From the NCBI RefSeq assembly GCF_003240565.2, contig NZ_CP117258.1:186001-250000 (forward strand): a stretch of 64,000 nt of DNA, given 5' to 3'. A program made the translations under genes and the position numbers. Origin of the DNA: Rhizobium tumorigenes. GTDB taxonomy: Bacteria; Pseudomonadota; Alphaproteobacteria; Rhizobiales; Rhizobiaceae. Below, piece by piece: positions 17,494 through 27,043 of this stretch; the first letter of the stretch is position 1, and every line of letters begins with the position of its first letter. The notes under the pieces were generated by a model, which was not told the origin of the DNA, searched no databases, and saw only the letters and a program-made list of their open reading frames with translations.

Positions 17494-17769
17494 ATGATTG
17501 TTTTCGATTCGCGCCGGATGGCGTTCGTAGCCATCTCGGCATTATTTCTAGTAAGTTGGGGTATCGCCGCTGCTGACGAGGTCAAAGTAGTTCCACGACC
17601 GCCGGAGCAAGGTGCCGCGAGCACGTCCGCCGCTGCGTCGCGGGATCAGTCGGCGCACATCGGTATCAGGTGCGGTGTCTCCGGACGAAATGGCAAGGAC
17701 GGGAAAGCCGGCAAAGGTACCGCTGCTGGCAAGGGCGGAAGAGGCGGGGTGGCACCTTGCGCAAACTGA
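17494..17769 (+). CDS. small secreted Gly/Lys-rich collagen-like protein
   Basis: A predicted 91-residue protein not tied to any family I recognise. Residues about 8-27 look like a Sec signal peptide (RRMAFVAISALFLVSWGIAAAD). The mature part has a Pro/Ser/Ala linker. It is followed by a basic, glycine-repeated stretch, GRNGKDGKAGKG and then GKGGRGG, in rough Gly-X-Y triplets. Two cysteines flank this stretch (IRCGVSG and VAPCAN) and could form a disulphide. ATG 17494 has GGAG about 9 bp upstream; an earlier in-frame start at 17464 would bury the signal peptide. It lies alone between the sugar operon hairpin and glcF. It may be real but is short, hence moderate confidence. Confidence 0.5.
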   Translation: MIVFDSRRMAFVAISALFLVSWGIAAADEVKVVPRPPEQGAASTSAAASRDQSAHIGIRCGVSGRNGKDGKAGKGTAAGKGGRGGVAPCAN

Positions 17770-17854
17770 GTTTATCTTTGCCGACAGGCGAATGATCGCT
17801 CTCAGGCCCTGGCATAGCTTCTCCTCGGATGATGCAGAGGGAAATTACCGTAAG

Positions 17855-19198
17855 CTATTGAGCCGACGGAGCTTTAGCGTTATCTCCCAGTCCAGCCAAA
17901 CCCTGCAGCTTTTGCGGGACGTCGCCGCCATAGGCCCAGTCCAGGAGTTCTATCGTGTGCAGGATCGGGGTTGCGGTGCCGGTGGCGATCTGGGTGATGC
18001 AGCCGATGTTGCCGGTGGCGATGATATCGGCGCGGGTGGCTTCGAGATTGCGCACCTTGCGTTCTTTGAGCTGGCCGGAAATGACGGGTTGCATGATATT
18101 GTAGGTGCCGGCCGAGCCGCAGCAGAGATGACCTTCGGCGGGATCCTTCACGGTAAAGCCAGCAGCTTTCAGCAGCAGCTTCGGCGCGGTGGTGATCTTC
18201 TGGCCATGCTGCATCGAGCAGGCGGAATGATAGGCGACGGCGATGCCCTTTGGCTGCTGTCGCGGCAGGTCCAGCCCTGACAGATATTCAGTGATGTCCT
18301 TGGCCAGCGCCGAGACCCGGGCGGCCTTTTCTGCATAGGCTGGATCGAGCCGCAGCATATGGCCGTAGTCCTTGATGGTCGTGCCGCAGCCGGAAGTGGT
18401 GATGATGATGGCATCAAGGCCACCCCGGTCAATTTCGCCGTTCCAGACGTCGATATTGGCGCGTGCCTGCACCAGCGCCTGATGCTCGCGGCCCATGTGG
18501 TGGACAAGCGAGCCGCAGCATACCTCGCCGGCCGGCACCACGACCTCGACGCCGAGCCGTGTCAGCAGCCGGATCGTCGCCGCGTTGATCGCCGGATCGA
18601 GCACCGGTTGCGCACATCCCGTCAGGATCGCCACGCGACCGCGCTTTTCGGCCTTTGGGGCATGGGTGCCGGGCTTTGCGAATGGCGAGGACGGCGGGAT
18701 GGCGCGGGGTGCGAGGTCGAGCATCGCTGCAAAAGGCAGCAGCGCCGGTACGCTCCGAAGCAGGGAGGCAAGCGGCCGGCCCAGCCTGGCGAGACCGAGC
18801 GCCAGCCGGAAGCGGCGGGGGTAAGGCAGGACCGATGCCAGCAGGTTGCGGATCATCCGGTCCATCAGCGGCCGCTTGTAGGTTTCCTCGATATGGGCGC
18901 GGGCGTGGTCAATGAGATGGGTGTAATCGACGCCGGACGGACAGGTGGTGACGCAAGCGAGGCACGACAGGCAGCGGTCGATGTGGGTCACCACTTCGGC
19001 GTCGGCAGCCCGGCCGTTTTCCAGCATGTCCTTGATCAGGTAGATCCTGCCGCGCGGGCTATCGAGCTCGTTGCCGAGTGTCACATAGGTCGGACAGGTG
19101 GCGGTGCAGAAGCCGCAATGGACGCATTTTCGCAGGATCTGCTCCGAAAAGGCAACGCTCGGATCGGTCAGCTGTTCGGCGGTGAAATTGGTCTGCAT
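17855..19198 (-). CDS. glcF: glycolate oxidase iron-sulfur subunit
   Basis: A 447-residue subunit of the membrane-associated glycolate oxidase, which oxidises glycolate to glyoxylate and passes electrons to the respiratory chain. Two ferredoxin-type 4Fe-4S sites are intact: C25, C28, C31, C35 (CVHCGFCTATCP) and C76, C79, C82, C86 (CLSCLACVTTCP). Two CCG cysteine-rich domains follow (EVCCGSLVHHMG and HLCCGSAGTYN). Length is normal for GlcF. It is last in the order glcD-glcE-glcF, 31 bp downstream of glcE. Confidence 0.96.
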   Translation of the reverse strand: MQTNFTAEQLTDPSVAFSEQILRKCVHCGFCTATCPTYVTLGNELDSPRGRIYLIKDMLENGRAADAEVVTHIDRCLSCLACVTTCPSGVDYTHLIDHARAHIEETYKRPLMDRMIRNLLASVLPYPRRFRLALGLARLGRPLASLLRSVPALLPFAAMLDLAPRAIPPSSPFAKPGTHAPKAEKRGRVAILTGCAQPVLDPAINAATIRLLTRLGVEVVVPAGEVCCGSLVHHMGREHQALVQARANIDVWNGEIDRGGLDAIIITTSGCGTTIKDYGHMLRLDPAYAEKAARVSALAKDITEYLSGLDLPRQQPKGIAVAYHSACSMQHGQKITTAPKLLLKAAGFTVKDPAEGHLCCGSAGTYNIMQPVISGQLKERKVRNLEATRADIIATGNIGCITQIATGTATPILHTIELLDWAYGGDVPQKLQGLAGLGDNAKAPSAQ

Positions 19199-19229
19199 CG
19201 GATCTTTCGCTGATGGGGAACGTCACCGC

Positions 19230-20426
19230 TCATCCCATCTTCCCTGGATTGAATATGCCTGCCGGATCGAATTTCTGTTTGATACGCGCCGCGAGAAGCG
19301 CCACCGCTGGCTGTTGCGGTTCGAAGGCGTCGTTCTGCGCGCGGGCCTCCACCGTTGCGCGCAGCAATGTCGCGTGACCGCCGCCGGCATTGGCGATGTG
19401 ACCGCGCAGCACTGCGTCATCCGGCTCGGCTTCCATCCGCAGCCAGACCAGGCCGCCCTGCCAGTCGTAGAAGGCATCGACTCCGGCCTCCTGCCTGAGG
19501 GCCGCGACCAGCAGATGCCCGGCGCTGGGGGCAACGGAGACACGCCAGACCGGCCGCATCGTGCCGTCGGCAAAGGGCAGCACATCGCGTATCGCGCGCC
19601 ACAGGGCTTTGCTATCAGCATCCTGCAACTGGCTGACGGGGCCGAAGCCTGCCATGGCGCGACTGAGTTTCTCCATCCGCACGTCAACGGATGCGGCGAG
19701 GCCTTCGATGCGCAATACCATGGCGGAATGCGTTGACCAGGCGGCGGGCGCGAATGTCGAGGCGACCGTGACCGGCAGGTGTGCGGCACCCGATACCTCG
19801 ACCGACAGCGCCATGGCGGCGGCCATCGCCTTGCTCGCTGCTTCATCCGTGAGGTCGGAAACAATCAGCGTCTGCTCCGTCTTGGGGCTCGGCGGTACGC
19901 GAAAAGTGACCTCGGTCAGAAGGCCAAGCGTGCCGTGCGACCCCGCCATCAGTTTCGGAAGGTCCAGCCCGGTGACATTCTTCATCACCCGCCCGCCCGC
20001 CTTGACGATCTCGCCGCGGCCGTTGATGAAACGCACGCCAAGCAGGCTGTCGCGGGCGGCCCCTGCGAGGATGCGACGCGGGCCGGACGCATTGGCGGCA
20101 AAGATGCCGCCGATGGTCGGAACCCCGGTAGTTGCCATCAGGGGGGAATGGTTCATTGGCTCAAAGGCCATCATCTGGTGGCTGGCAGACAGCGCCGCCT
20201 CGATCTCCTCGACCGGCGTGCCGGCACGCGCCGTCATCACCATCTCGCCGGGATTATAGGCGACGATGCCAGCCATGCCGCGCGACGTCAGGACGGAATG
20301 GCTGGGAAATGCATTGCCGAAACCGGCGCGACTGTTGCCGCCGACGATCGCCAGTGCATGGCCTTGCGAGGCGTGGTCGCGGATGATCGTGGCGGCTTCC
20401 TCTTCCGTGCTCGGGGTCAGCGTCAT
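19230..20426 (-). CDS. glcE: glycolate oxidase FAD-binding subunit
   Basis: A 398-residue FAD-binding_4 protein. The FAD site is seen as LAIVGGNSRAGFGN near residues 25-38, and NASGPRRILAGAARDSLLGVRFINGRGE is typical of GlcE. The ATG at 20426 overlaps the glcD stop (ATGA); the frame is open further upstream, but that part is only the shadow of glcD. GlcD, GlcE and GlcF are all needed for glycolate oxidase in E. coli. The C-terminus is ordinary and complete. Confidence 0.94.
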   Translation of the reverse strand: MTLTPSTEEEAATIIRDHASQGHALAIVGGNSRAGFGNAFPSHSVLTSRGMAGIVAYNPGEMVMTARAGTPVEEIEAALSASHQMMAFEPMNHSPLMATTGVPTIGGIFAANASGPRRILAGAARDSLLGVRFINGRGEIVKAGGRVMKNVTGLDLPKLMAGSHGTLGLLTEVTFRVPPSPKTEQTLIVSDLTDEAASKAMAAAMALSVEVSGAAHLPVTVASTFAPAAWSTHSAMVLRIEGLAASVDVRMEKLSRAMAGFGPVSQLQDADSKALWRAIRDVLPFADGTMRPVWRVSVAPSAGHLLVAALRQEAGVDAFYDWQGGLVWLRMEAEPDDAVLRGHIANAGGGHATLLRATVEARAQNDAFEPQQPAVALLAARIKQKFDPAGIFNPGKMG

Positions 20427-21862
20427 CGGGCAGCGCGTCCATCGAGGGGGAAGACTTTGGACGGGTTGAGAAGCCAGCCCTCGTCGAAGGCGCTGCGGGC
20501 TGCCATCATCTGGGCGAGGTCGACCTCTGCATACTGATGCCGCATGAGATCGCGTTTCTCGATGCCGACCCCATGCTCGCCCGTCAGACAGCCGCCTGCA
20601 TCGATGCAGAGCCTCAGGATGTCCATCCCGGCCGCCTCGGCGTCGGCGGATTCCTTCGGGTCGTTGGCATTGAACAGGATCAGGGGATGCATGTTGCCAT
20701 CGCCGGCATGGAAGACATTGGCGACCCGCAGGCCGTAGCGCGCAACGATCTCGCCGGTCTTCTGCAGCACGTGGGACAACTGGCTGAGTGGCACTGTGCC
20801 GTCCATGCAGATATAGTCGGCAATGCGGCCCGTGGCGCCGAAAGCCGATTTGCGGCCCTTCCATATCAACGCCGCTTCGGTGGCCGACTGGCATTCCCGG
20901 ACCGTCTTCACCTGATGCCGGCCGGCGATCTCGACGATGCTCTTCAGCATCAGATCCATCTCGGCCTCCGATCCCTCGACCTCGACGATCAGCAGCGCTC
21001 CTACATCGAGCGGATAGCCGGCATGGGCGAAGGCTTCGCAGATCTCGATGGCCTGCTTGTCCATGAATTCCATGGCAACGGGGATGATGCCTGACGCGAT
21101 GACCTCGGAAACGCAGGCCCCGGCATGTTCCGACGTGTCGAAGCCGAACAGCACGGGCCGCGCACCCTCGGGCTTGGCAATCAGCCGCACCGTCGCCTCG
21201 GTGACGATGCCGAGCTGGCCTTCAGAGCCGCAGACGAGGCCGAGGAGATCGTAGCCGGACGCATCGAGCGCCTTGCCGCCGAGCGTGATGACGGTGCCAT
21301 CGACGAGCACCATGGTGACGCCGAGCAGGTTGTTGGTCGTCACGCCGTATTTCAGACAGTGCGCGCCGCCGGAATTCATGGCGATATTGCCGCCGATGGT
21401 GCAGGCGAGTTGTGAGCTCGGGTCCGGGGCATAGAAGAAGCCGTCGCCGGAGACGCGTTCGGAAATGCTGAGATTGGTGACGCCGGCCTGAACGGTGGCG
21501 GTGCGGTTGGCAAAATCGATATCGAGGATGGCGTTCATCTTGGACAGGCCGATGACGACGGCGTCTTCCTGCGGAATGGCCCCGCCGGAGAGAGACGTGC
21601 CCGCGCCGCGCGGCACGACCGGGATACCGTTTCGGTGGCAGTAGCCGAGCACGGCGGCCACATCGTCGGTCGTGCGCGGCAAAGCCACGGCCAGCGGCAT
21701 GCGCCTGTAGGAAACGAAGGCGTCCGTCTCGAACGGCATGAGTTCGCGCGGCTCGTGGATGAGGCACTCCGGCGGCAGGAGACCGACGAGGTCGGCAACG
21801 ATCTCCGCGCGTCGGGCCAGTACATCCGGCCGCAGCGTCAGGAACTCGATCGCATCAGTCAT
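20423..21862 (-). CDS. glcD: glycolate oxidase FAD-linked catalytic subunit
   Basis: A 479-residue flavoprotein, the catalytic subunit of glycolate oxidase. The N-terminal FAD-binding_4 domain has PVVPRGAGTSLSGGAIP. The C-terminal FAD-oxidase_C domain includes VANVFHAGDGNMHPLILF and ends with CLTGEHGVGIEKRDLM. I start it at the ATG at 21862, preceded by GAGGAGG; an upstream in-frame start at 21922 lacks one and would extend into the promoter. It is divergent from the LysR regulator at 22043, with a LysR-type palindrome between them. Confidence 0.96.
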   Translation of the reverse strand: MTDAIEFLTLRPDVLARRAEIVADLVGLLPPECLIHEPRELMPFETDAFVSYRRMPLAVALPRTTDDVAAVLGYCHRNGIPVVPRGAGTSLSGGAIPQEDAVVIGLSKMNAILDIDFANRTATVQAGVTNLSISERVSGDGFFYAPDPSSQLACTIGGNIAMNSGGAHCLKYGVTTNNLLGVTMVLVDGTVITLGGKALDASGYDLLGLVCGSEGQLGIVTEATVRLIAKPEGARPVLFGFDTSEHAGACVSEVIASGIIPVAMEFMDKQAIEICEAFAHAGYPLDVGALLIVEVEGSEAEMDLMLKSIVEIAGRHQVKTVRECQSATEAALIWKGRKSAFGATGRIADYICMDGTVPLSQLSHVLQKTGEIVARYGLRVANVFHAGDGNMHPLILFNANDPKESADAEAAGMDILRLCIDAGGCLTGEHGVGIEKRDLMRHQYAEVDLAQMMAARSAFDEGWLLNPSKVFPLDGRAAR

Positions 21863-21933
21863 GGCGCCCTCCTCAGCGACACCCAGAAGCGTCATGTCTA
21901 GCATATCCGGCATTCTTGCCAAGCGGTGAATAG

Positions 21934-21950
21934 TGCAAAGGACTTTTGCA
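21934..21950. promoter_or_regulatory. LysR-type binding site in the glcD/lysR gap
   Basis: TGCAAA at 21934-21939 and TTTGCA at 21945-21950 form a perfect 6-bp-arm palindrome with a 5-bp centre. This satisfies the T-N11-A rule of LysR-type regulators. It lies in the 180-bp divergent region between glcD (start 21862) and the LysR gene (start 22043), the usual place for such a site. Binding is inferred. Confidence 0.6.
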
Positions 21951-22042
21951 AAGCTGGAACAAATGTCCTATCGAAGAAGCCCTCGCACGCCCGGAAATTC
22001 CGGCTCGTCGGGGCACGAACAGGATAGGACGGGGATCTCCGA

Positions 22043-22939
22043 ATGATCAATCTCCATGACCTTCAGATCTTCATCGCAGTCGTCTCGAGCGGCAGCATGT
22101 CCGATGCCGGGCGCGCACATGGGCTTTCGCCGGCAGTAGTGTCGAAACGCATCAAACGGCTGGAAGACCAGCTTGGAACGCGGCTGCTGCAGCGGACAAC
22201 GCGGCAGCTGTCGCTGACGGAGATAGGCCAGGGCTTCTACGACCGGGGGCTCGCGATCCTTGCGGGGCTGGAGGATGCCGAGTCCTACATCGCCGGTCGT
22301 TCTGCGGAAACACAGGGCACCCTCAAGATTTCGGCGCCGACCTCCTTCGGCCGCATGCATGTCGCGCCGAACCTGAAGGCCTTCATGGCCCGACACCCCA
22401 ATCTGGCGATCAACCTCGTCCTGACCGACGAGATGACGGATATCGTCGGTGGCGGTTTCGATGTTGCCATCCGCATCGCGGAGCTGATCGATTCCAGCCT
22501 CGTAGCACGCCGGCTGGCACCGGTGCGGCGAGTGCTGTGCGCCTCGCCGGCCTACATCGCCGAACACGGCGCGCCATCCAATATCGACGATCTCGACCGC
22601 CATACCTGCATTCCCGCCCATAACAACGATGCCTGGCGGCTCGAGGGGCCGAGCGGGCATGTGACGCTGAGGCCCGAGGGCATGCTCAATACCAACTCCA
22701 GCGAGGTGATCCGCGAGGCGGTGATCGCCGGCCTGGGCATTGCCCTGCGCTCGACATGGGATATCGGTCCGGAGCTGAAGCAGGGCAGGCTTGTGCAGGT
22801 CCTGCCGCAATTCGAGGGATCGCAGAATGTCGCCCTCTCCGCTGTCTATCCCAGCCGCCAGCACCTACCGTCCAAGGTTCGCCTGTTCATCGACTTTCTG
22901 GCCGACCTCTATGGCCCAGTCCCCTACTGGGAGCTTTAG
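22043..22939 (+). CDS. LysR-family transcriptional regulator, probable regulator of glcDEF
   Basis: A 298-residue LysR regulator. The winged helix-turn-helix spans about residues 3-62 (MSDAGRAHGLSPAVVSKRIKRLEDQLGTRLLQRTTRQLSLTE). The rest is the two-lobe effector domain. Its sequence belongs to the large LysR group with the AESYIAGR and GTLKISAPTSFGRMHVAP pattern. It is divergent from glcDEF and followed by malate synthase G, so control by glycolate or glyoxylate is the simplest inference. E. coli uses a GntR protein (GlcC) for this job, so the regulator type differs here. Confidence 0.92.
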   Translation: MINLHDLQIFIAVVSSGSMSDAGRAHGLSPAVVSKRIKRLEDQLGTRLLQRTTRQLSLTEIGQGFYDRGLAILAGLEDAESYIAGRSAETQGTLKISAPTSFGRMHVAPNLKAFMARHPNLAINLVLTDEMTDIVGGGFDVAIRIAELIDSSLVARRLAPVRRVLCASPAYIAEHGAPSNIDDLDRHTCIPAHNNDAWRLEGPSGHVTLRPEGMLNTNSSEVIREAVIAGLGIALRSTWDIGPELKQGRLVQVLPQFEGSQNVALSAVYPSRQHLPSKVRLFIDFLADLYGPVPYWEL

Positions 22940-23047
22940 CCGGGCGTTATTTCTCAGACGGCATAAATGTTATTCACTATCGCCGAATTGACTAGGTGAG
23001 TTCGTCGCCGCTAACTACGCGCCATGTGAATTTCAGGAGCGAGCGAC

Positions 23048-25210
23048 ATGAAGCGGATTGACAAGAACGGACTGCAGATCGACGCGGCGCTGCACGATTT
23101 CCTGGTCGACGAGGCATTGCCCGGTTCCGGCGTTGCGGCCGAGGCTTTCTTTGCCGGCCTGTCGGCCATCGTCCATGATCTCGCCCCGAAGAACCGGGCA
23201 CTGCTTGCCCGCCGCGACGAGCTGCAGCTTCAGATCGACGAGTGGTATCGCAAGAACGGCGCGCCCTCCGATATGGAGGACTACCAGGCCTTCCTGCGCG
23301 AGATCGGCTATCTGCTGCCGGAAGGTCCGAATTTCAGCGTTTCCACCGACCACGTCGACGCGGAGATCGCAACCATCGCGGGGCCGCAGCTGGTCGTGCC
23401 GGTCATGAACGCACGCTATGCGCTGAATGCTGCCAACGCCCGCTGGGGCTCTCTCTACGATGCTCTCTACGGCACCGATGCCATTCCGGAGAGCGACGGG
23501 GCCGACAAGGGCAAGGGCTACAATCCAACGCGCGGTGCCAAGGTGATCGCCTGGGTCCGTGACTTCCTCGATGCGGCCGTGCCGCTCTCCGGTGCCAGCT
23601 GGAAAAACGTCACGGGGTTCGCAGTCGTCGACGGAAAGCTCGACGTTACAGAGGCCAGTGGAAAGCCGGTTGGGCTGACTAGCGCTGCGCAGTTTGCCGG
23701 CTATCTCGGCGACAGCGCCGCGCCGACCCATATGCTTTTGAAGAACAACGGCATCCATATCGAGATAGTCATCGATGCGACGACGGCGATCGGCAAGAGC
23801 GACGCCGGCCACATCTCCGATGTCCGGCTGGAATCGGCGATCACCGCGATCATGGATTGCGAGGATTCCATTGCCGCCGTCGACGCGGAGGACAAGACGG
23901 CTGTCTATCGCAACTGGCTGGGGCTGATGAAGGGCGATCTCACGGAAGAGGTGGAAAAGGGCGGCAAGACCTTCACGCGGCGCCTCAACCCGGATGTCCC
24001 CTACACGGCGCCGGATGGCACCAGCGTCCTCGTGCACGCCCGCTCGCTGATGCTGATCCGCAACGTCGGCCACCTCATGACCAATCCGGCCATTCTCGAC
24101 CGCGACGGGCACGAGGTGCCGGAGGGCATCATGGATGCCGCCATCACGGCGCTGATCGCCCTTCACGACATCGGCCCCAACGGACGGCACCAGAATTCGC
24201 GCGAAGATTCCATGTACATCGTCAAGCCGAAGATGCACGGGCCGGAAGAAGTGGCCTTCGCTGCCGAGATCTTCTCGCGCGTTGAGGACATGCTCGGCAT
24301 GCCACGCAACACCATCAAGATGGGCATCATGGACGAGGAGCGCCGCACCACCATCAATCTGAAGGAGTGCATCCGGGCGGCCCGCGAGCGCGTGGTGTTC
24401 ATCAACACAGGCTTCCTCGACCGCACCGGCGATGAGATCCACACCTCGATGGAAGCAGGTCCGATGATCCGCAAGGGCGATATGAAGCAGGCCGCCTGGA
24501 TCGCCGCCTACGAGAACTGGAATGTCGATATCGGCCTTGCCTGCGGCTTGTCCGGCCATGCGCAGATCGGCAAAGGCATGTGGGCCATGCCGGACCTGAT
24601 GGCGGCGATGCTGGAGCAGAAGATCGCCCATCCCAAGGCCGGCGCCAACACCGCCTGGGTGCCATCTCCGACAGCCGCCACGCTGCATGCCACGCATTAC
24701 CATCGCGTCAATGTCGCAACCGTCCAGCAAGGACTGAAGGACCGCGCCCGCGCCAAGCTGTCCGATATTCTTTCCGTTCCGGTCGCCGTCAGGCCGAACT
24801 GGACACCGGAGGAAATCCAGCACGAACTCGACAACAATGCTCAAGGCATCCTCGGCTATGTCGTGCGCTGGGTCGACCAGGGCATCGGCTGCTCGAAGGT
24901 GCCCGACATCAACAATGTCGGCCTGATGGAAGATCGCGCGACGCTGCGCATCTCCGCCCAGCACATGACCAACTGGCTGCACCACAAGGTGGTGAGCGAG
25001 AGCCAGATCATTGAGACCATGCGGCGGATGGCTGAAGTCGTCGATCGTCAGAATGCAGGCGATCCGCTCTACCAGCCGATGGCAAAGGACTACGATGCCT
25101 CCATCGCGTTCCAGGCGGCGCTTGAACTGGTGCTCGAAGGCCGCACTCAGCCGAACGGCTACACCGAGCCTGTCCTGCACCGCCGGCGGATCGCGCTGAA
25201 GGCCGCCTGA
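23048..25210 (+). CDS. glcB: malate synthase G
   Basis: A 720-residue malate synthase of the G form, condensing glyoxylate with acetyl-CoA to L-malate in the cytoplasm. Length and segments are standard: [25 protein letters not shown], then [24 protein letters not shown]. These are followed by [15 protein letters not shown] with the catalytic-site Arg and [14 protein letters not shown] with a metal Glu. AGGAG precedes the ATG. Placed beside glcDEF, it consumes the glyoxylate made by glycolate oxidase. The enzyme is a single copy in the window and looks complete. Confidence 0.97.
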   Translation: MKRIDKNGLQIDAALHDFLVDEALPGSGVAAEAFFAGLSAIVHDLAPKNRALLARRDELQLQIDEWYRKNGAPSDMEDYQAFLREIGYLLPEGPNFSVSTDHVDAEIATIAGPQLVVPVMNARYALNAANARWGSLYDALYGTDAIPESDGADKGKGYNPTRGAKVIAWVRDFLDAAVPLSGASWKNVTGFAVVDGKLDVTEASGKPVGLTSAAQFAGYLGDSAAPTHMLLKNNGIHIEIVIDATTAIGKSDAGHISDVRLESAITAIMDCEDSIAAVDAEDKTAVYRNWLGLMKGDLTEEVEKGGKTFTRRLNPDVPYTAPDGTSVLVHARSLMLIRNVGHLMTNPAILDRDGHEVPEGIMDAAITALIALHDIGPNGRHQNSREDSMYIVKPKMHGPEEVAFAAEIFSRVEDMLGMPRNTIKMGIMDEERRTTINLKECIRAARERVVFINTGFLDRTGDEIHTSMEAGPMIRKGDMKQAAWIAAYENWNVDIGLACGLSGHAQIGKGMWAMPDLMAAMLEQKIAHPKAGANTAWVPSPTAATLHATHYHRVNVATVQQGLKDRARAKLSDILSVPVAVRPNWTPEEIQHELDNNAQGILGYVVRWVDQGIGCSKVPDINNVGLMEDRATLRISAQHMTNWLHHKVVSESQIIETMRRMAEVVDRQNAGDPLYQPMAKDYDASIAFQAALELVLEGRTQPNGYTEPVLHRRRIALKAA

Positions 25211-25583
25211 CCCCGCAACTGTAGCCGTCGAGATCCTGTTTGTTGCCAGAGTGGGGCGCTGGGTTCCATCTCCACTTTGGCATTCATGTCAGGCTTGGCT
25301 GCTCCATTGCCACATCGGTTCGGATGATCAGTGGCCTTCGAGCATCCGGTGGCAGATAGAGCGGCGACAGGCATTCGAGGTGTGTAACCAGCCGACGCCG
25401 CCCGTGTCGATGCTGATGCCATTTCGCAACTGTCCGAAACCGCGGCAGTCCGCAATGCATCCGGCGAAAGGTAGTCCGCCACCAGATATCGAACTACGCA
25501 TCGATCGACCGTATATCGAGGCCACACTCGATATGGCGTGCTTGCATCGTAGTTCACGTGGCCTCACTAAAATTTCGCCAATT
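25211..25583. other. 373-bp intergenic region, no gene recognised
   Basis: This stretch separates malate synthase from a leftward acetyltransferase gene. Open frames exist on both strands (for example 25251-25589 rightward and 25159-25557 leftward), but none has a ribosome-binding site, family-like composition or motif. No clear hairpin or operator was found. Confidence 0.5.
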
Positions 25584-26135
25584 TCATGAGGTTTTGCACC
25601 GGCCACCCGCTATTCGAGCCATGAGATAAGAATCGACATATTCCCCGTCGCGGAATGCATTCTGTCGGAGAGTGCCTTCGCGGACGAAACCGAACTTTTC
25701 GTACAGATGGATCGCCGGGCCGTTGTCTACGAACACATCGAGTTCGATGCGTCGGATATCATGCCATCTGTCAGCCGTTTCGATCAAAGTATTCAGGAGA
25801 GTGGTGCCAACCCCCTTGCCTGTGAAATCGTCGTGCACGCCGATTGCTAGCGTTGCCACATGATACTGACGCCCGGATTTTCGGTGTAGACCGGCATTGC
25901 CGACGATATTGCCACGCCACTCAGCACAAATGAAAATGTCCGTGGGGGATATACTTTCGATGTATTTTCGTGTCTTTTCAACACTGTGAAACGGCTGGCG
26001 CAAGGTGCCAAACCTGAAGCCTGGCAGGTTGAGAATTTCAGTGATACCTTGGGCATCCCGCAGATCCGTTGCACGAATGACGATATCGGTGATATCAAAT
26101 TCAGGGGCACTCGCTGGATCTCGTTCGATTGACAT
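25584..26135 (-). CDS. GNAT-family N-acetyltransferase
   Basis: A 183-residue acetyltransferase that moves an acetyl group from acetyl-CoA to an amine. The GNAT fold is seen in the beta4-alpha3 segment with the acetyl-CoA loop (VATLAIGVHDDFTGKGVGTTLLNTLIETAD). The end strands (RIELDVFVDNGPAIHLYEKFGFVREGTLRQNAF) are also typical. The C-terminal half recalls RimJ/RimL and phosphinothricin acetyltransferase-like proteins. ATG at 26135 is chosen because GGAGAG lies upstream; the ATG at 26159 lacks it. The substrate is unknown, and none of its neighbours points to one. Confidence 0.9.
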   Translation of the reverse strand: MSIERDPASAPEFDITDIVIRATDLRDAQGITEILNLPGFRFGTLRQPFHSVEKTRKYIESISPTDIFICAEWRGNIVGNAGLHRKSGRQYHVATLAIGVHDDFTGKGVGTTLLNTLIETADRWHDIRRIELDVFVDNGPAIHLYEKFGFVREGTLRQNAFRDGEYVDSYLMARIAGGRCKTS

Positions 26136-26366
26136 TGCGACTCTCCAAATTGAAAACACAGTGAAAAGCTTTTGTCGTTGTGTTGATTTCGCCTAAGCCG
26201 GATGGTGCTGCTAGACATCGCTGCCCAGAAATTCCCTGGCGGTCAGCATCTGAAGCTTTGGAGGTGGTCTGTATTAGGCGCTGTAACCTCTCACGTTGGT
26301 ATGTGGTCACACCCGGAACTCCGCAGATTTTTTTAGCCATAGCGTTGCTTCACGCGCGGTGGCCTG

Positions 26367-26894
26367 TCAGCCACGTTCTGCCGGATCTTTATCGCCAAGT
26401 GCGCGCAGCATTTGAACTTCGCTGATGTGCCTGCCATCCTCGACGAGCCCGCCTGGCAGCTTGCACAATTGCGAAAAATGCTGCCTGCGGTAGAATTCTA
26501 TGGCGGACGTATTCTCGGCGCTGACGCATAGCTCCAACTGCAAAATCCCCTCAGATTTTGCGAACGAGCTGACGTGTTGCAACAGACCTGAAGCAGTACC
26601 CATTCTACGGTAGTCGTCGCGGACATATGCCATGACCACCACTGCTCTGTGCCTGAGTTTCGCGGGGTGCTTTCTAATAAGGCCCATCAGCCCTATTGGA
26701 TCGCATCCGGAAAACGCACCGAAAACCGGATCGGCCAGCCTCCTGTTCCATTCCTCGTCCGGGAGGTCTTGCCAATCCTGAAGAACACTCGCGTAAGACG
26801 AAGGCGTAGATCTCAAGGCCTCCAGCCATATCTGCTTAAAGAGATTGCCTTCGCCCGCAACGATTCGTCGGTACGATATATTTTCAGGTGACAT
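26367..26894 (-). CDS. GNAT-family N-acetyltransferase
   Basis: A 175-residue acetyltransferase. The acetyl-CoA-binding segment reads VVVMAYVRDDYRRMGTASGLLQHVSSFAKS, followed by LELCVSAENTSAIEFYRRQHFSQ. GGAGAGG just upstream puts the start at the ATG pair 26897/26894; longer starts to 26945 have no such signal. It has the same direction as the GNAT gene at 25584-26135 but is 231 bp away and only distantly alike. The two are neighbours rather than a recent duplication. The substrate is unknown. Confidence 0.87.
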   Translation of the reverse strand: MSPENISYRRIVAGEGNLFKQIWLEALRSTPSSYASVLQDWQDLPDEEWNRRLADPVFGAFSGCDPIGLMGLIRKHPAKLRHRAVVVMAYVRDDYRRMGTASGLLQHVSSFAKSEGILQLELCVSAENTSAIEFYRRQHFSQLCKLPGGLVEDGRHISEVQMLRALGDKDPAERG

Positions 26895-27043
26895 CATATC
26901 CTCTCCATACTCGATGATTGTCGCGACGGAGTTGCCGCGCTCCACTCAAATTGCTCACTTGCCGTCCAGTTTTTGCCGTGGCCAACAAATGCTGCGGCTT
27001 TGGATTTAAGGTCGTCTTCCCTGCATATGCGCCTCCGGGCCGG

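Noticed and set aside
23033..25180. 715-residue leftward open frame opposite malate synthase G
   Set aside because: Antisense shadow of a well-conserved enzyme; His/Arg-rich composition and no motifs.
25159..25557. 132-residue leftward open frame between malate synthase and the first GNAT gene
   Set aside because: Overlaps the end of malate synthase in antisense and has no recognisable motif or start signal.
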